Part shown: piece after piece, positions 1 through 11,172 of the stretch
How the letters are laid out: every line of letters begins with the position of its first letter
Position numbering within the stretch: position 1 is the stretch's first letter
From: Schoenoplectus triqueter
Lineage: Eukaryota > Streptophyta > Magnoliopsida > Poales > Cyperaceae
DNA length: 38,084 bases
Reading direction: 5' to 3'
Assembly: GCA_964058805.1 (NCBI GenBank)
Contig: CAXKVV010001840.1
Location: 1-38,084 of the forward strand
Program-made: the position numbers and the translations under genes
The notes under the pieces: model-generated
Database searches by the model: none
Told to the model about the DNA's origin: nothing
What the model saw: the letters and a program-made list of their open reading frames with translations, nothing else

Positions 1-401
1 AAAGAGTTCAATACCAAAATCATGTGGAAATATAAGGCGAGAGCCTTGGTGTTTGGGCTCATAATACAAATACCAGTGAGTTTGTCCATTTGATACAGAA
101 TAAACACAAAAATGGGCAGGGTTTGTATTTTTTCCTTCAAACTATCTGTTGCTCGATGATAAAAGTTGCTCATATTGGTCGTCCACGGTGCAAACTAAGG
201 GATATGTCAAGAAAATTGGTGGCTAATAATAGTCACTTCCGATGACATATAAATAAATAAACTCTCGTACTTATTAATACCTAATAACAAAATTTTCTTC
301 TCCCCAAATAAAATAATAATAAAGTATATATATATATAAAACAACAAAAATATTTTCTATATTTTCTAGTAAAACATATAAAAATAAAAAACTTTTAAAA
401 A
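1..401. other. AT-rich flank, no gene seen
   Basis: I see no coding pattern, RNA gene or clear repeat here. The stretch is AT-rich with a short (TA)n run near 328-338. It lies beyond the point where homology between the inverted element copy A and the element at 28-33 kb stops, so it is either host DNA or a part of copy A that no longer resembles its relative. Confidence 0.5.
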
Positions 402-428
402 GGTGTCGTCACCTTTGTCCTCGACACC
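402..428. repeat. Short inverted repeat, 7-bp arms
   Basis: GGTGTCG at 402-408 is answered by CGACACC at 422-428, with a 13-base loop. It sits next to the point where copy A stops matching the element at 32985. It may be the remains of the terminal sequence of copy A or of another element; the role is unknown. Confidence 0.4.
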
Positions 429-966
429 ACGAGTGTTATACAAAACTAGGTTGGGTGTATTTATCCGTAAAAGCACTGCATGCCCAAGGAAATGGTCTGT
501 TATAATCTCATAATAGATCATGGAGGGGTCAGATTAAAGGGTTTACGCTTTTACCTGTCATTTTATGCTAAACAAAGTGATTTGCTTAAAGAAATGACCT
601 CGGTCATGGAGAGCAAACCTACCTGATGAACGTCTATCTCGTAGGGATATAGAATGGATATTTGAGGGTAGGATTCCCATCAAACAAATTGAGCGGAGAT
701 AAGTGAGGGGAGTATATGCGAGCTTTCAGAATAAAATATCAAATAAATATACGTAAGGAGCATCCACAAAATGGTGTTATCAATTTAATATATAATCCAA
801 TTGATACTAGTAAGTTTATCCATCAATAATAAAGGGATAAATGTGTTTATTTTGTACCTGACCTAGAGGTCAATACAGATAGGTTCGGTATCCGTAAAAT
901 ACTATGGTTACTTAAGCTTTCATATTAAATAAATAGAAGAAAAGTAATGTATAGAACAAGTGTAAT

Positions 967-1063
967 AGGATATTATAAAGATTTTATTGTTGAAAATAGA
1001 AGACATATTGTGCTTAGGATATTATAAAGATTTATTGTTGAAAATAGAAGACATATTGTGCTT
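967..1063. repeat. 49-bp tandem duplication
   Basis: The segment 967-1015 is repeated at 1016-1063 and differs only by one missing T in a T run. It lies in the tail of copy A. The near identity contrasts with the decay of the surrounding element, so the duplication is recent. Confidence 0.85.
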
Positions 1064-1245
1064 AGGTGCTTTGTGATAAAGATTTTGAAATATGAAAAAG
1101 AACAGATGGAATGTTTTCTCGCGCTACAGAGGAAGTGATGAGTAAATAATATGAAAAAAGTGATCATCATCCACAACAAATAAAAACAAGGCATGACAAG
1201 TAAAGAAAAAAATAAAAGAGTAAAGAAAATACAAAGATACAACCT

Positions 1246-3300
1246 AAGAGTGTGAAAACCAAGACTCGAGCTCAAAAACCACGGCGCTGATAATGTCCAA
1301 GTGACCATGAAGAGCATGCATGTCCTCCTCCTCAGCCGCCTCGAGGTCCAAAAACCGAGCAAAGGCCATATCCCGAGCGCCTATACGGGCCTAAAGAGTC
1401 CGTAAAACCCCCAACAGATACTAGGATAAGCCCTCAATCGACTATTGTCTATCCCCTATCTCTTGAACGAGCCATCGAGCGGAGGGTGGCACATAAAGAT
1501 AACTGCTGAAGATAGTGAAGTCGGGCAGCCTCCAAATGCCTACGAATCTCGTGGATCTCTAGCTTACACTGGTACACCAAAGAGCTCACGTCTTGATAAA
1601 TCCCGAGCATCTCATCACATCTCTCAACAATGAAGTCGCTCGAGAGGTGAGGGACAATGAGTAGAGACGGCACGATAGCGTCCGGCATAAGCTCACGCTA
1701 ATCAAAAGAGATATCCTCGAGAAGGAAGTCTAGTATCTCAAGATATAACAGATAGTCTCTAAAGAATATGCTCTGAAGTGAAGCCTCCAACTCCGCCAGA
1801 GCTAGCCTCACATCTCCAAAAGTGACATCTACAACACAAAGAAGCAAGTCATATAACCTGTCATAATAAAAAGGAGAAATGAAAATAAGGAAGGAATATA
1901 ACCTGATGTCTCGCTGTCAAGGCCGACGCAACTGGAGTGAGAACGGGCACATCTGCAACCTCAGGGGGGTCTGTGGGCATGCTAGGGCCGGCTATAAAAT
2001 AAAAACAAAGATGTGAATGCAGTAAAAAAAAGAAAAGTCAGGATAAAGTAATAAAAGAAATGAGAAGTACCATGATAATTGTGGATTTTAATGGGACTCT
2101 CTCTCGTCGGGATCTCCACGCCTAGGCTATCAAACAACTGCTCCTCCAACCAGCTCTTCTCCGGCTCAAAATCATATCCCGCAGCGGTCTGCTCAGTCAT
2201 CTCCTCCACCCAACTGTCTCTAAGCTCGGGTGTGACCTCATAATAAAAACTAAGAGATGTGGCTCGTCAATGGACGCGAGAACGGAGGGCGGCTTTGCCT
2301 CAACCAATGCCAACTCATGACTCACAGGCTCAATAGCTAGTAGATGCTCCTGCTCAGTTGATGCCTCCTCCGGCTCCAAGGCAGTAAGAATGGGCTCAAG
2401 GACCACCTCGTAAGAATATTCATCTTCGGTAAGCACTAGCAGTATATGAGGAGAAGTAGACCTACCCTTAATGTGAGTGAACGACTCGGATCGATATGGA
2501 GATGCCATGTCGGTGTAATTAATCTCGGAGTCTATATAGTTTATGTATCAGTGCGGGAACACAGGTACAAGACAGCAAATAAATATGAAATAATGCACAC
2601 AAACCTGCAGAAATGAGACCAGTGTGGGGCCCAAAGATAGAGGCACCCTCCAGCGCTGGTAGACCCGCGAAGATATCATCCTAAGCTAACTCAGAAGGAG
2701 ATGTCCCGTGAGATGAATAAAATAAAGATACAAACTCTAATTAAGACCATAACTAAAGCAAGCCTAAGTGAAAAGAGATAAACATGCGTAAAAGATCTCT
2801 CATGGTAGGAGAAAGGAAAAGAAAATGGAGAAGGTGGCTGAGAAGTGTCGCCCTGATCTCCCTCCACGATGGATGAGATAGGTGGCTCGATATGTGGCTG
2901 AATAGAAATCTCGCAGGCCCGCGGACGAGGGACTGAGAACCTAGGCTCCACGCTATCATACTCATAAGCCAGATCTAAACCAAAAGAGAATCGATCGGAA
3001 TATAACCAAAATTTTGTAAAGCAAGAATGATTGAAGGCAATAGTATGATGTACATGTAAGGATAGTCCCGACAGGAGAATGAGAAAATCGGCTATCCAAA
3101 CCCTGAAAATAAACGGTATCTATATATGGGAAAAGGCAGCGATCATGCGGGATGGTGTCGCTCAATAAAACATGTCTGTCTCGGGGGCACATGCTCCGGA
3201 CAACCACAGGTGGAGTATATGACTGATAAAAGCGGATGACATCATAACATCACTGCTGATAACACCTCAAAAAGGTAAGAATCCTAGAAGTGGACGACCT
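1246..3300 (-). pseudogene. PMD-family gene remnant in copy A
   Basis: The minus-strand reading matches the 3' two thirds of the PMD gene at 28521-32168. About 3300-3065 matches the end of its exon 1 (shared motif FQGLDSRFS). 2965-2800 matches exon 2 (FSVPRPR), about 2690-2600 exon 3, about 2508-2090 exon 4 (MASPxRSESF), and about 1832-1246 the coiled-coil exon 6 (QDASSLVYQ in the intact copy, QDVSSLVYQ here). The copy is broken: exon 4 changes frame near 2200, there are several stops, and the acceptor before exon 3 reads CAT instead of CAG. The N-terminal PMD domain is deleted. Intron positions agree with the other copy, which shows the family was already intron-containing before the copies separated. 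It is non-functional as a protein gene. Confidence 0.8.
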
Positions 3301-3479
3301 AGATAAAAGAGAAAGGGTGAGTGGGGTGCGGCCGGCCCAAAGGAGAAAGGAAAGAAAACTTAGCCCAACCTTGAAACAAATAGGAGAAGAGCTCAGCCTA
3401 AAATAAGAATGAATTAAATTGGAAATGTAATTGGACCCAAGTCGCAAAAAAAAAGAAAGAAAATAAACTTTGCCCAAAT

Positions 3480-4240
3480 ACTAAAGCACAAATTAATTAA
3501 TAATAGAAATATAAAATTAAATTGTAAATAAATCATTGGGAAATATTCCCAAATTTCAAATTGACTCATATTTATTTCTAAAAATCCACTATTTTTCATA
3601 GTATTTTTCAGAATAAAGATATTATATTTTTATAATGTTTATAACATTATAATAATTTAAAATCAACATGGTACTTATATTTTTTTATCATGCTTTGACT
3701 TGGTATTTTAAATATAAATAAAATTTATAAAATTCATATAAAATAATAGAAAATAATATATGAATATTATAATATTTTTCAGTATGAAAATCTTATGTGA
3801 AAATTGGGTAAAATAATAAGTTAATGAAATAACATAAAAGACCCTTTAATAAATGATAATATGTTAATAAAATAATAACATCAAATAATAAATTGTTGAA
3901 TAATAATATAAATAATAATAATATAATATTTTGATTATAATAATTATAATAAAATAAATAGTAATAATAAAGAATAGTATATGATAATAAGAGTGAGGAT
4001 AATAATAAATAATAACAAAAATGAAAGTTACAAATAGAATGTGCATAATAAAAAAATAATATAAATAATATAAAAGAGAATAATATAACAAATAAAGAGA
4101 AAAGTAAAATAAAATAAATAAATAACATAAATGATAATAAGAATAAAGACGTGATAAAATAAGAAAAATATCAAAAATATATATATAAATAAAATAATAA
4201 AGAGAATAATATACAAGAGAAAGAGAAAAAGGAAATGACA
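3480..4240 (-). other. AT-rich stretch of copy A terminal repeat
   Basis: Almost pure A/T sequence with many AATAAT runs. The minus strand corresponds to the AT-rich block at about 23260-24480. Shared landmarks include a CAAGTCAAAGC stretch near 3695-3710 and at 24249. Open frames here are artefacts of low complexity (Phe/Tyr/Ile/Leu-rich) and are not genes. Confidence 0.7.
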
Positions 4241-4254
4241 AAGACAGTGATGAT

Positions 4255-4560
4255 GATCATGTAGCAAAGGTGATCATGTAGTGATGATAATCACATGATG
4301 ATAAATATGATCATATAGTGGTGATGATCACATGATGATAAAGATGATCTTGTAGTGGTGATGATCACATGATGATAATGATGATCATGCAATGATAATG
4401 AACATACAGTAACGATGATCATACGGTGATGATGATCATATGATGATAAAGATGATCATACAGTGATGATGATTACATGGTGATCATGATGATGATGAAG
4501 ATCACATGATGACGAAGAGTGTCATGTGAAGGAGATACAGAAGATGAGAAACATGGTGAC
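4255..4560. repeat. Degenerate 37-bp minisatellite (GATGATCA-rich)
   Basis: Repeats of a unit containing CACATGATGATAAA occur at 4292, 4329 and 4366, a 37-bp spacing, and a variant recurs near 4437. The whole block is built from GATGAT/GATCA words. It lies within copy A beside the 180-bp satellite. I saw no equivalent array in the two newer terminal repeats. Confidence 0.8.
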
Positions 4561-4720
4561 AAGGATGATAATCACACGACCATCCAGGTGTCAGCCACCT
4601 CACGAAGCTTATATCCTTGGCCTCACATTGCCAAGTTCATAAGTTCATCCTTCAGTATATCTACCTCAATGTTAAATCAACCAAGTGTTTTGAGTTTAAC
4701 TTTGTACGTGCGGTAATCCT

Positions 4721-5560
4721 AAATTTATGAATTGACCTAGTGCTTCAGATTCATAATCTAGAAAATCAGTAAGATGTGCACGCGAGTTAAGCTCACTAAT
4801 TTTCTGATTTACCAACCTCAAGGCAAACTGGCATAGTGTTTCAGGCTCGGTTTTGTGTGATTAGATGGGTAGTATTTCCTTGAATCAAAAGGACATACCT
4901 AAGTTCATGAATTGGCCCGGTGCTTTAGATTCATAATCTAGAATATCAGTAAGATGTGCAAACGAGTTATGTTCGCTAATCTTCTGATTTACCAACCTCA
5001 AGGCTAGGTGGCATAACGCTTTAGGCTTGACTTTGTGTGATTGGATGGGTAATGTCGTCCTGAATCAAAAGGACACACATAGGTTCATGAATTGGCCCCG
5101 TACTTCAGATTCATAATCTAGAATATCAGTAAGATGTGCATACGAGTTAAGTTCGCTAATCTTCTGATTTATCAACCTCAAGGCCAGCTGACATAACGCT
5201 TCAGGCTTGACTTTATGTAATTGGATGGGTAATATCGCCATGAATCAAAATGACACACATAAGTTCATGAATTGGTCAAATACTTCATATTCATAATCTA
5301 GAAGATCAGTAAGATGTGCATGCGAGTTAAGTTTGCTAATCTTCTGATTTACCAACCTCAAGGTCAGTTGGCATAACGCTTCGGGCTTGGGTTTGTGCGA
5401 TTGGATGGGTAATGTCGCCCTGAATCAAAAGGACACGCCTAGGTTCATGAATCGGCTCAGCGTCTTGTATTCATAATTTAGAAGATCGATGAGATGTGCA
5501 AGCAAGTTAAATTCGCTAATCCACTGATATACTAATTCCAAGATCGACTAACATCATTAG
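4721..5560. repeat. 180-bp tandem satellite, about five copies
   Basis: The landmark (A/G)(A/G)(A/G/T)TT(C/T)ATGA recurs at 4721, 4901, 5081, 5261 and 5441, exactly 180 bases apart each time. Each unit also holds a TCATAATCTAGAA-like block, AGATGTGCA, CTGATTTACCAACCTCAAG and GATGGGTAAT. On the minus strand the unit is homologous to a mostly single-copy segment of the terminal repeats at about 22080-22260 and 33590-33790. The array therefore appears to be a local amplification of a terminal-repeat segment in copy A. Confidence 0.92.
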
Positions 5561-5699
5561 TCTGATTTTTCATAATTGATCAGGTGTCAGCTATCTTATA
5601 AAGGCTCACGCTACGGGTTTTGGACTGCCAAACTCATAAGTCCTTAACCTGACCCACCATTTCACTCGTCACACCATACTCCATAACCCAACGCTCCAC

Positions 5700-5955
5700 G
5701 ACCACTCAACCACTTATATCTATTTAGTTATTGTATTTACTTCTCCTTTCATGATTCAGAGGTGTCTCAAGGTTAAGAGTCGGATAATTAACGGTGGAGT
5801 TTTGCGCCCATCAAAATCTGTAAAAACTCATAATCTCTAAAAACCCTCTAAATATGAATTCAATAATCATAATATATCTCAAATGCACGTTTAGAGGGAT
5901 TTTCGTTTTCATAGACAATACTTATGATATATTATGGTTCGGTTAATTCATCCAC
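5700..5955 (-). repeat. Start of copy A terminal repeat (inverted)
   Basis: Reverse-complement homology to the first 330 bases of the terminal repeats at 20560, 20885, 21484 and 32985. Shared landmarks are AATTAACGGTGG near 5788, GCGCCCA near 5805 and CAGAGGTG near 5758. The GC-rich first 100 bases seen in the newer copies are hardly recognisable here. The outer limit is approximate. Confidence 0.65.
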
Positions 5956-5959
5956 AATA

Positions 5960-7560
5960 AAGTAATATCCTAATAGAAAGAAAACACTACAATAGTTATA
6001 CAAAAAATTTATAAGACAGAGAAGTTTCAACTAGCACCACATAATGAGGAAATACACCAAAAATTATAACGGAGTAAAATGCAAGAACTATAGGGCCACG
6101 GACTAAATTAAGGCAGAAGACAACTTAAAAAGCTACATTAATGGTAGAGAGACTACGGTCAGTGCAGCACTTCAAAGGCAATTCAAGTTACAAAAGTATC
6201 AAATTCAAATATAGAAGTGGGGAGACTAATGCAAACCACCACAAGCTCGAAAGTATGCAGTTATAAGGTACAATTTAGGAAGCCGGAAAGGAAAGAATTA
6301 GACAAAAATCCCAAACGGAGGAAAGTATCCAGGCTTGATAAGGTAGGTAACTCAGGAATTCAGCGCCTTAATTTTGAAATGAACTGGAGGACTTCACACG
6401 CCACGGTTTCGACATCGAGGGCCGAAGAGATGCCTAATCTCGACAGATAACCCGCAGGCTTTGTACGCTCTTGATACAATATTCGGAGGCTTATACATAC
6501 CCTAAACTCGAAGGCTTAATTATAAGATCTCGGTATTCCTAATCATGATTCTTGACCCCGAAGGCTTTGATAATAAATTATGCTCTATTTTTCAGGTCAC
6601 ATAAGTTCGAAGGCTAATGATAGAGTCCAATGCTAATTTCGGTCCGGACTCAGCTTGGAATCGGCTTTAGATATCCAAACAAGACAATAAGTAAAGAAAC
6701 TAATTGCTTGGCCAAATCTCAGTTCCGACATTTTCGATTTCGATCTCGGGAAAAATTCACAATCTATGTTACACAAACGTACATTAGATAAAGAACTAAT
6801 AAATATTCGATATATTATACCTATACTAAATACACATATCACTTACATAAACAAACCTTGAACTTCAAAAGAAGTACCTAAATACTTGTATGTGTAAATT
6901 TGCGCAACTATGTTAAACAATAATAATGTTAAACAATCAAAATGCATGTAAGTATTAAATTTGATACTTGTATATCTCTCTTTGAACGATATATTGATTA
7001 TGCAATGTCAAGACAGTTGTCTTCATAATTTTCTTACGTGATCTTTTAATAATAATGTATGGCTAATTCTACTTTGAATTGGAAATAGTACTTTTCATTG
7101 ATAAATGATAATGATTTTATCTATTTAACCTCTCTTCTTTAATTACATTAAAAAATATATTATAATCATTCGGTACTTAAAATTGAACATTCTAAAATCG
7201 TTATGATCCACAGCAGAATCTCATAATATATCATTAATTATCTATCTTTTGAAAATTTAAAGTATTTTGATGTATATTTTTCTAGTTGAATCGCTTTTAA
7301 AAAGCGGGTGTCCTTGTCATTTTAAAAGAAAATCTGTTATGCTGATACTCACATCTTGAATTCAACTTTCCATTATAGTAACATAAAATTTTGACGAACT
7401 TTTTGTTATTTATAACAATAGTCATTAACTATTTGTTGGATACATCAATTTTAGAATAAATAAAGTATGAAATACAATAAAAAATTCATAAAATTTGTCA
7501 AAGAAATTAGCTAGAATATTTAAGAAGTTTGGGGAAAAAGGCTGGAAGAGCAAATCAAAA
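5960..7560. other. No gene recognised; unclassified repeat-like DNA
   Basis: No convincing coding region. Around 6480-6620 a GAAGGCT(T/A) word recurs irregularly (near 6513, 6562 and 6610; a variant, GGAGGCTTA, near 6485), which suggests repeat-derived sequence. The rest, to 7560, is AT-rich. Short open frames (6217-6450 on the plus strand, 6633-6842 on the minus strand) show no family features. Confidence 0.45.
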
Positions 7561-7569
7561 TAGGAGAGC

Positions 7570-8290
7570 AGACCATAGAAGTTTGCCGGTTTATTTTTAT
7601 ATAAAAAAAATTACCCTGATTGTTTGAACTCCATAAAAACGAGAAATGAAGAAAAAGAAGGAAAGAGAGGGAGATTGTGTGCTGTTGTTAGCTAAGAAAA
7701 GGGGGAAGCTGTTGAGAATCAAGGCAATTAAGCTGCGCTCTGGCTCACATCCTTGTTGCTGATTTGGATCTTATTTCCGATAATTGGAAAACGGTTTCCC
7801 TCTTCCCTTGCCCAGTGCCGTTTGTTTCTTTGACGTTGCGTTGATTGAGTTGGGTGTGAAGGGCTGAGCTCTGGTTGCCTTTCAGCCCTTCCTGTTGGTG
7901 GTTCATTGTTGTGATGAACTTGTTGTGTTGAGGTTGTTCTGTTTTGGAATACATTTTTGATTTTTCGTTGACTTGCACCGGACTGGTACCAGCCCCAGAC
8001 TTGGTTGTTATCAGGCTGGCTGTTACCTCTCTTTTTTTATTTGTTGCTTGAAGATCTGGTACCATTCAGGCACCAGACCTGTAGCTTGTTTGTGCGTTGT
8101 TGGTACTGTGGGTTCCTTTTTGGCACTCGTAGGTACCGAGTATCAACTCTGGTTTGGTTACTGGTACAGCTCCAGGGCCTTGATTGGGGTGACAAATAAA
8201 TTAAGCAGTTTTTTTTAATTAAATTTGTGGTGATAACCTTGTCAGAGGGGTATAGGCACAAATAAGCAAATTTCTTGAAGTACGCCGGTT
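7570..8290. other. GC-richer island with recurrent GGTACC, unclassified
   Basis: This stretch is noticeably richer in G and C than its surroundings. Several GGTAC-containing words cluster at about 7985-8170, such as CTGGTACCAG and AGGTACCGAG. It could be part of an old element or an untranslated transcript. No open frame shows recognisable protein features, and frames overlap on both strands without preference. Confidence 0.35.
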
Positions 8291-8491
8291 GAGTTCTAAA
8301 TTTTAATAGCTGGGGCTATTAAGCCTTAGGCCTAAATTAATATGAGCTATGGGCTTTTTCTTCGATAGCTGGCCCGGAGAATTAAAGTTGGTATTATTGA
8401 ATGTGAGGGGATTACTTAACAATTACTATTTTGAAAGACATGAAATTTTTAAATAAATTTAGAAAAAATTTAAAAATAGAAAAAATTATAG

Positions 8492-8700
8492 GTATATATT
8501 TTTTTATTACTTTTAAATTGATAGTATTTTAAATTTTATGTAATTTAATTATTGTTTGATAGTCCATCAAAGAGACAAAGAGTGTTAACTCAAAACCATT
8601 GCAAATTGTATAATATTTTGATAGTTTTTAATGAACTATCAAACGATAATAAAATTGAGTAAAATTTAAGACACTATCAATGTATAAGTAATATATATAT
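8492..8700. mobile_element. Hairpin MITE 1 (about 205 bp)
   Basis: The two halves are imperfect reverse complements over about 75 bases. The left arm has TTGATAGTATTTTAAATTTT and TGTTTGATAG. The right arm has CTATCAAACGATAATAAAAT and AAATTTAAGACACTATCAA. It is bounded by TA-rich sequence, consistent with insertion at TA, and has no coding capacity. Confidence 0.7.
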
Positions 8701-9102
8701 AGAGTAATGCTATGGTGCTTCGCGAAGTAAAAAAAATTGTGCTTCGCGTCCGTATCTCAAATTTAAAAGTTCAAACGGCCGATCCAAACCGTTGAGCATC
8801 ATCTTCATATTGAAATATCCTTGGAGATCAAATTTTATATTTTTTTGAATTTTTTTGATATTTTTTAGATGGGTACAAAATCGCTTGTTTTGGATGGTGC
8901 AGAAATCTTTAGATCAACAAACTTTGTACCCATCTAAAAAATATCAAAAAAATTCAAAAAAATATAAAATTTGATCTCCAAGGATATTTCAATATGAAGA
9001 TGATGTTCAACGGTTTGGATCGGCCGTTTGAACTTTTAAATTCGAGATACGGACGCGAAGCACAAAAATTTTTTTGCTTCGCGAAGCACCATAGCATTAC
9101 TC

Positions 9103-9103
<1 letters not shown>
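8701..9103. mobile_element. Hairpin MITE 2 (403 bp, long inverted repeats)
   Basis: It begins AGAGTAATGCTATGGTGCTT and ends with the reverse complement of this (GCACCATAGCATTACTCT). The arms stay complementary over roughly 180 bases each, leaving a short central loop near 8890-8915. TA dinucleotides flank both ends. It contains paired CTTCGCGAAG words. RNA copied from either strand would fold into one long hairpin. The open frame at 8994-9230 is only the arm read as protein. Confidence 0.9.

Positions 9104-9141
<38 letters not shown>
9104..9141. repeat. (TA)n(GA)n microsatellite
   Basis: A run of TA repeats followed by GA repeats separates two hairpin MITEs. The TA part probably served as their insertion target. 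Confidence 0.9.
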
Positions 9142-9143
<2 letters not shown>

Positions 9144-9527
9144 TGTTATACTACGGTTAGTCGCGAAGTACAAAAAAAATTTGTACTTCACGTCATATCT
9201 TTCATTTCTAAATTTAAAACATTGATCTGACCGTTAAAAGTGTTCTTCATATGTTTGGAGACCAAATTTTATATTTTTTTAGAAATTTTTTTTATTTTTT
9301 TAAGAGATGAAAATGCATTGAGTTTATGATTTTTAATAAAAATGATTTTCTTATCCTCAAAAAAATAGAAAAAAATTTCTAAAAAAATATAAAATTTGGT
9401 CTCCAAATATATTTCAATATGGAGAATAGTTTTAACGGTCGGATCGGTATTTTGAATTTAAAAATAGGAGATACAATGTGAAGTACAAAAACGTTTTGTA
9501 CTTCGCGACTAACCGTAGCATAACTAA
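9142..9527. mobile_element. Hairpin MITE 3 (about 386 bp), relative of MITE 2
   Basis: The left end carries CTACGGTTAGTCGCGAAGTA and the right end its reverse complement (TACTTCGCGACTAACCGTAG). Complementarity continues inward through the whole element. Internal words such as TCTCCAAATATATTTCAATA resemble those of MITE 2, so the two belong to one diverged family. TA-rich flanks again suggest TA target duplication. It has no coding capacity. Confidence 0.88.
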
Positions 9528-10427
9528 ATATATATATATATATATATAAAGGATTTAATTATAAATATTTTATGATAATTTAAGATAATTTTACTATGAT
9601 TTTGATATTGCAGTCCGCAAAGATTTAACCATAATATTATATTTTATGTATAAAGGATCTAAAGATATTTTATAATAATTATACTATGATTCCAATATTG
9701 CAGTTCATCAAACAGATGTGCATCGTTTATTTAAACTTGAGCTGTTTAGATTTTACGAACAGACCTGCAGTCCCTTCATGTGTAATGGTCAATTTTACTT
9801 TTATAAATTATCATAATACAACTGATCATATATAGAGAAATTTGTAAAAGCTAATCTGCTCATTGAGAGAGCATATCTTTAGAAAAAAAAAAGTTGCACC
9901 GACTTTATTCTCTAGTTCTGCTGATTGTTTTTTCAGTGCAATTGTGAGTTGATCAATGAATTTTAATAATCCGAGATGGTGACAAGAAGTTTACTATTTG
10001 GATTTTTGAAACACAGCTCTAAATAATAATAATACAATAATAAAATGTATTCAGAACAATTAGTTAATGTTTTTTTCGACAAAAATGGGGTTATAATAAG
10101 AAAATTCACATGTATTTTGGGGCAAATTTTCAATGTATTTGATTTTTTGCCCCTTAAAAATTCAGAAGTATTAAAGTAAATATCTTCATGAAAAAAATGC
10201 GTCACTGCACCGATAGCGGGGTGCATTTTTGAAGATTACGAGTGGCGATTGAAGGGCTTAAAATGGAGAACGCTAAATAGCTTAGTTTTCTTATTTTTAT
10301 TTTATTCTTTTAGTAATGACTATACTTTTATTTCAATTTCTGCCTTATTAAACTATTTTTCTTTGTCTAAGGTAAAAGTAGTTTATTTTTCCTTTACCTA
10401 CTTACCTCAAAAAAAAATAAGAGACTA
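9528..10427. other. Intergenic, with two copies of a short dispersed repeat
   Basis: No gene seen. Sequences ending near 9620 and 9710 share a TTATACTATGATT..AATATTGCAG-type block, and a third copy lies near 11332-11375. They look like ends or remnants of a small MITE family. Confidence 0.4.
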
Positions 10428-10435
10428 CGTCCAAG

Positions 10436-11164
10436 TAGGATTGTCAATGGATATCCATAATCCGAAAATCTGATTCGAATCCTTACAAATGGATCCGCAT
10501 ATGGATCCTTAAAATATATTCATTAGTTTATTAGATTCACATATGAATTCTAGAAAATGATCTGTCTAATATAATAGATCCGCATTTGGAGCTTATAAGA
10601 TTCGAATTCGAATCCGCTATGAATTTGATAAATAAATAAAATTATATCGTATGTCAATTAATTAAATAAACATATCTAATTTAGTTTAAATTGAAGAGTA
10701 ATGTTTATGTTTCACTCTGCGTTGATTCATAAAGTTAAATAGTAGTTATTATATTAATTAGATAGATTTTATTATGTTATTTGATGTTTATTATATATTT
10801 TGAAAGTTGGAACAAATAGTTATGATCGTTGCTATGTTTATGATTGGAACAAATAATTTTAAGATTGATATAATAGTAAATGTGAATTATGGTTGTTATT
10901 ACGTTTGAAATAATTTTAAGATAACATCATGATTTTTCTCTTGTCATATATTAATTATGCTATTTTTAATATTATTATAATATAAAATCCGAAATATGAT
11001 CCGAATCCGATCCGAAATCCGCTATAATAGTAAATATAAATTCACATTTAGATTCTCAAAATTTTATTGGATTCGAATCCACATATAAATCTTATATTTT
11101 TTTTAATGGATTCACATTTGAATCCTCCGATATCCGATTCGAATCCGATCCATTAACAGCCCTA
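10436..11164. mobile_element. Non-autonomous hAT element (729 bp)
   Basis: The terminal inverted repeats are TAGGATTGTCAATGGAT on the left and, read from the right end, TAGGGCTGTTAATGGAT. A perfect 8-bp duplication CGTCCAAG lies immediately outside, at 10428-10435 and 11165-11172. An 8-bp duplication with TAGGG-type ends is the hallmark of the hAT superfamily. Both subterminal regions are packed with ATCCGATTCGAATCC-like words, typical of transposase-binding arrays. No transposase is encoded, so it would depend on a transposase supplied in trans. The intact duplication shows an ordinary transposition event. Confidence 0.92.
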
Positions 11165-11172
11165 CGTCCAAG

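Larger units (their letters stand above)
430..5955 (-). mobile_element. Copy A: inverted, decayed PMD-carrying element
   Basis: Read on the minus strand, this region follows the same order as the element starting at 20560. First comes the terminal-repeat start region (about 5955-5700), then a repeat region (5560-4240), an AT-rich stretch (4240-3480), the PMD coding sequence (3300-1246) and the 3' tail (1245-430, matching 32169-32984). At about 3300 the terminal-repeat part joins directly to coding sequence that corresponds to about position 30170. Several kilobases present in the younger copy, including the PMD domain itself, the promoter and the G-box array, are therefore missing. Boundaries are approximate because both ends have decayed and no target duplication was found. 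It is clearly older than the copy at 20.6-38 kb: it has many substitutions, frameshifts and stops. Confidence 0.75.

Noticed and set aside
3793..4267. Several minus-strand hydrophobic open frames
   Set aside because: Low-complexity AT-rich DNA in three overlapping frames; not membrane proteins.
4255..5560. Possible CRISPR-like array
   Set aside because: Repeats are contiguous tandem units without unique spacers, in a plant genome.
8994..9230. 78-residue open frame
   Set aside because: It spans the arm of hairpin MITE 2, a microsatellite and part of MITE 3.
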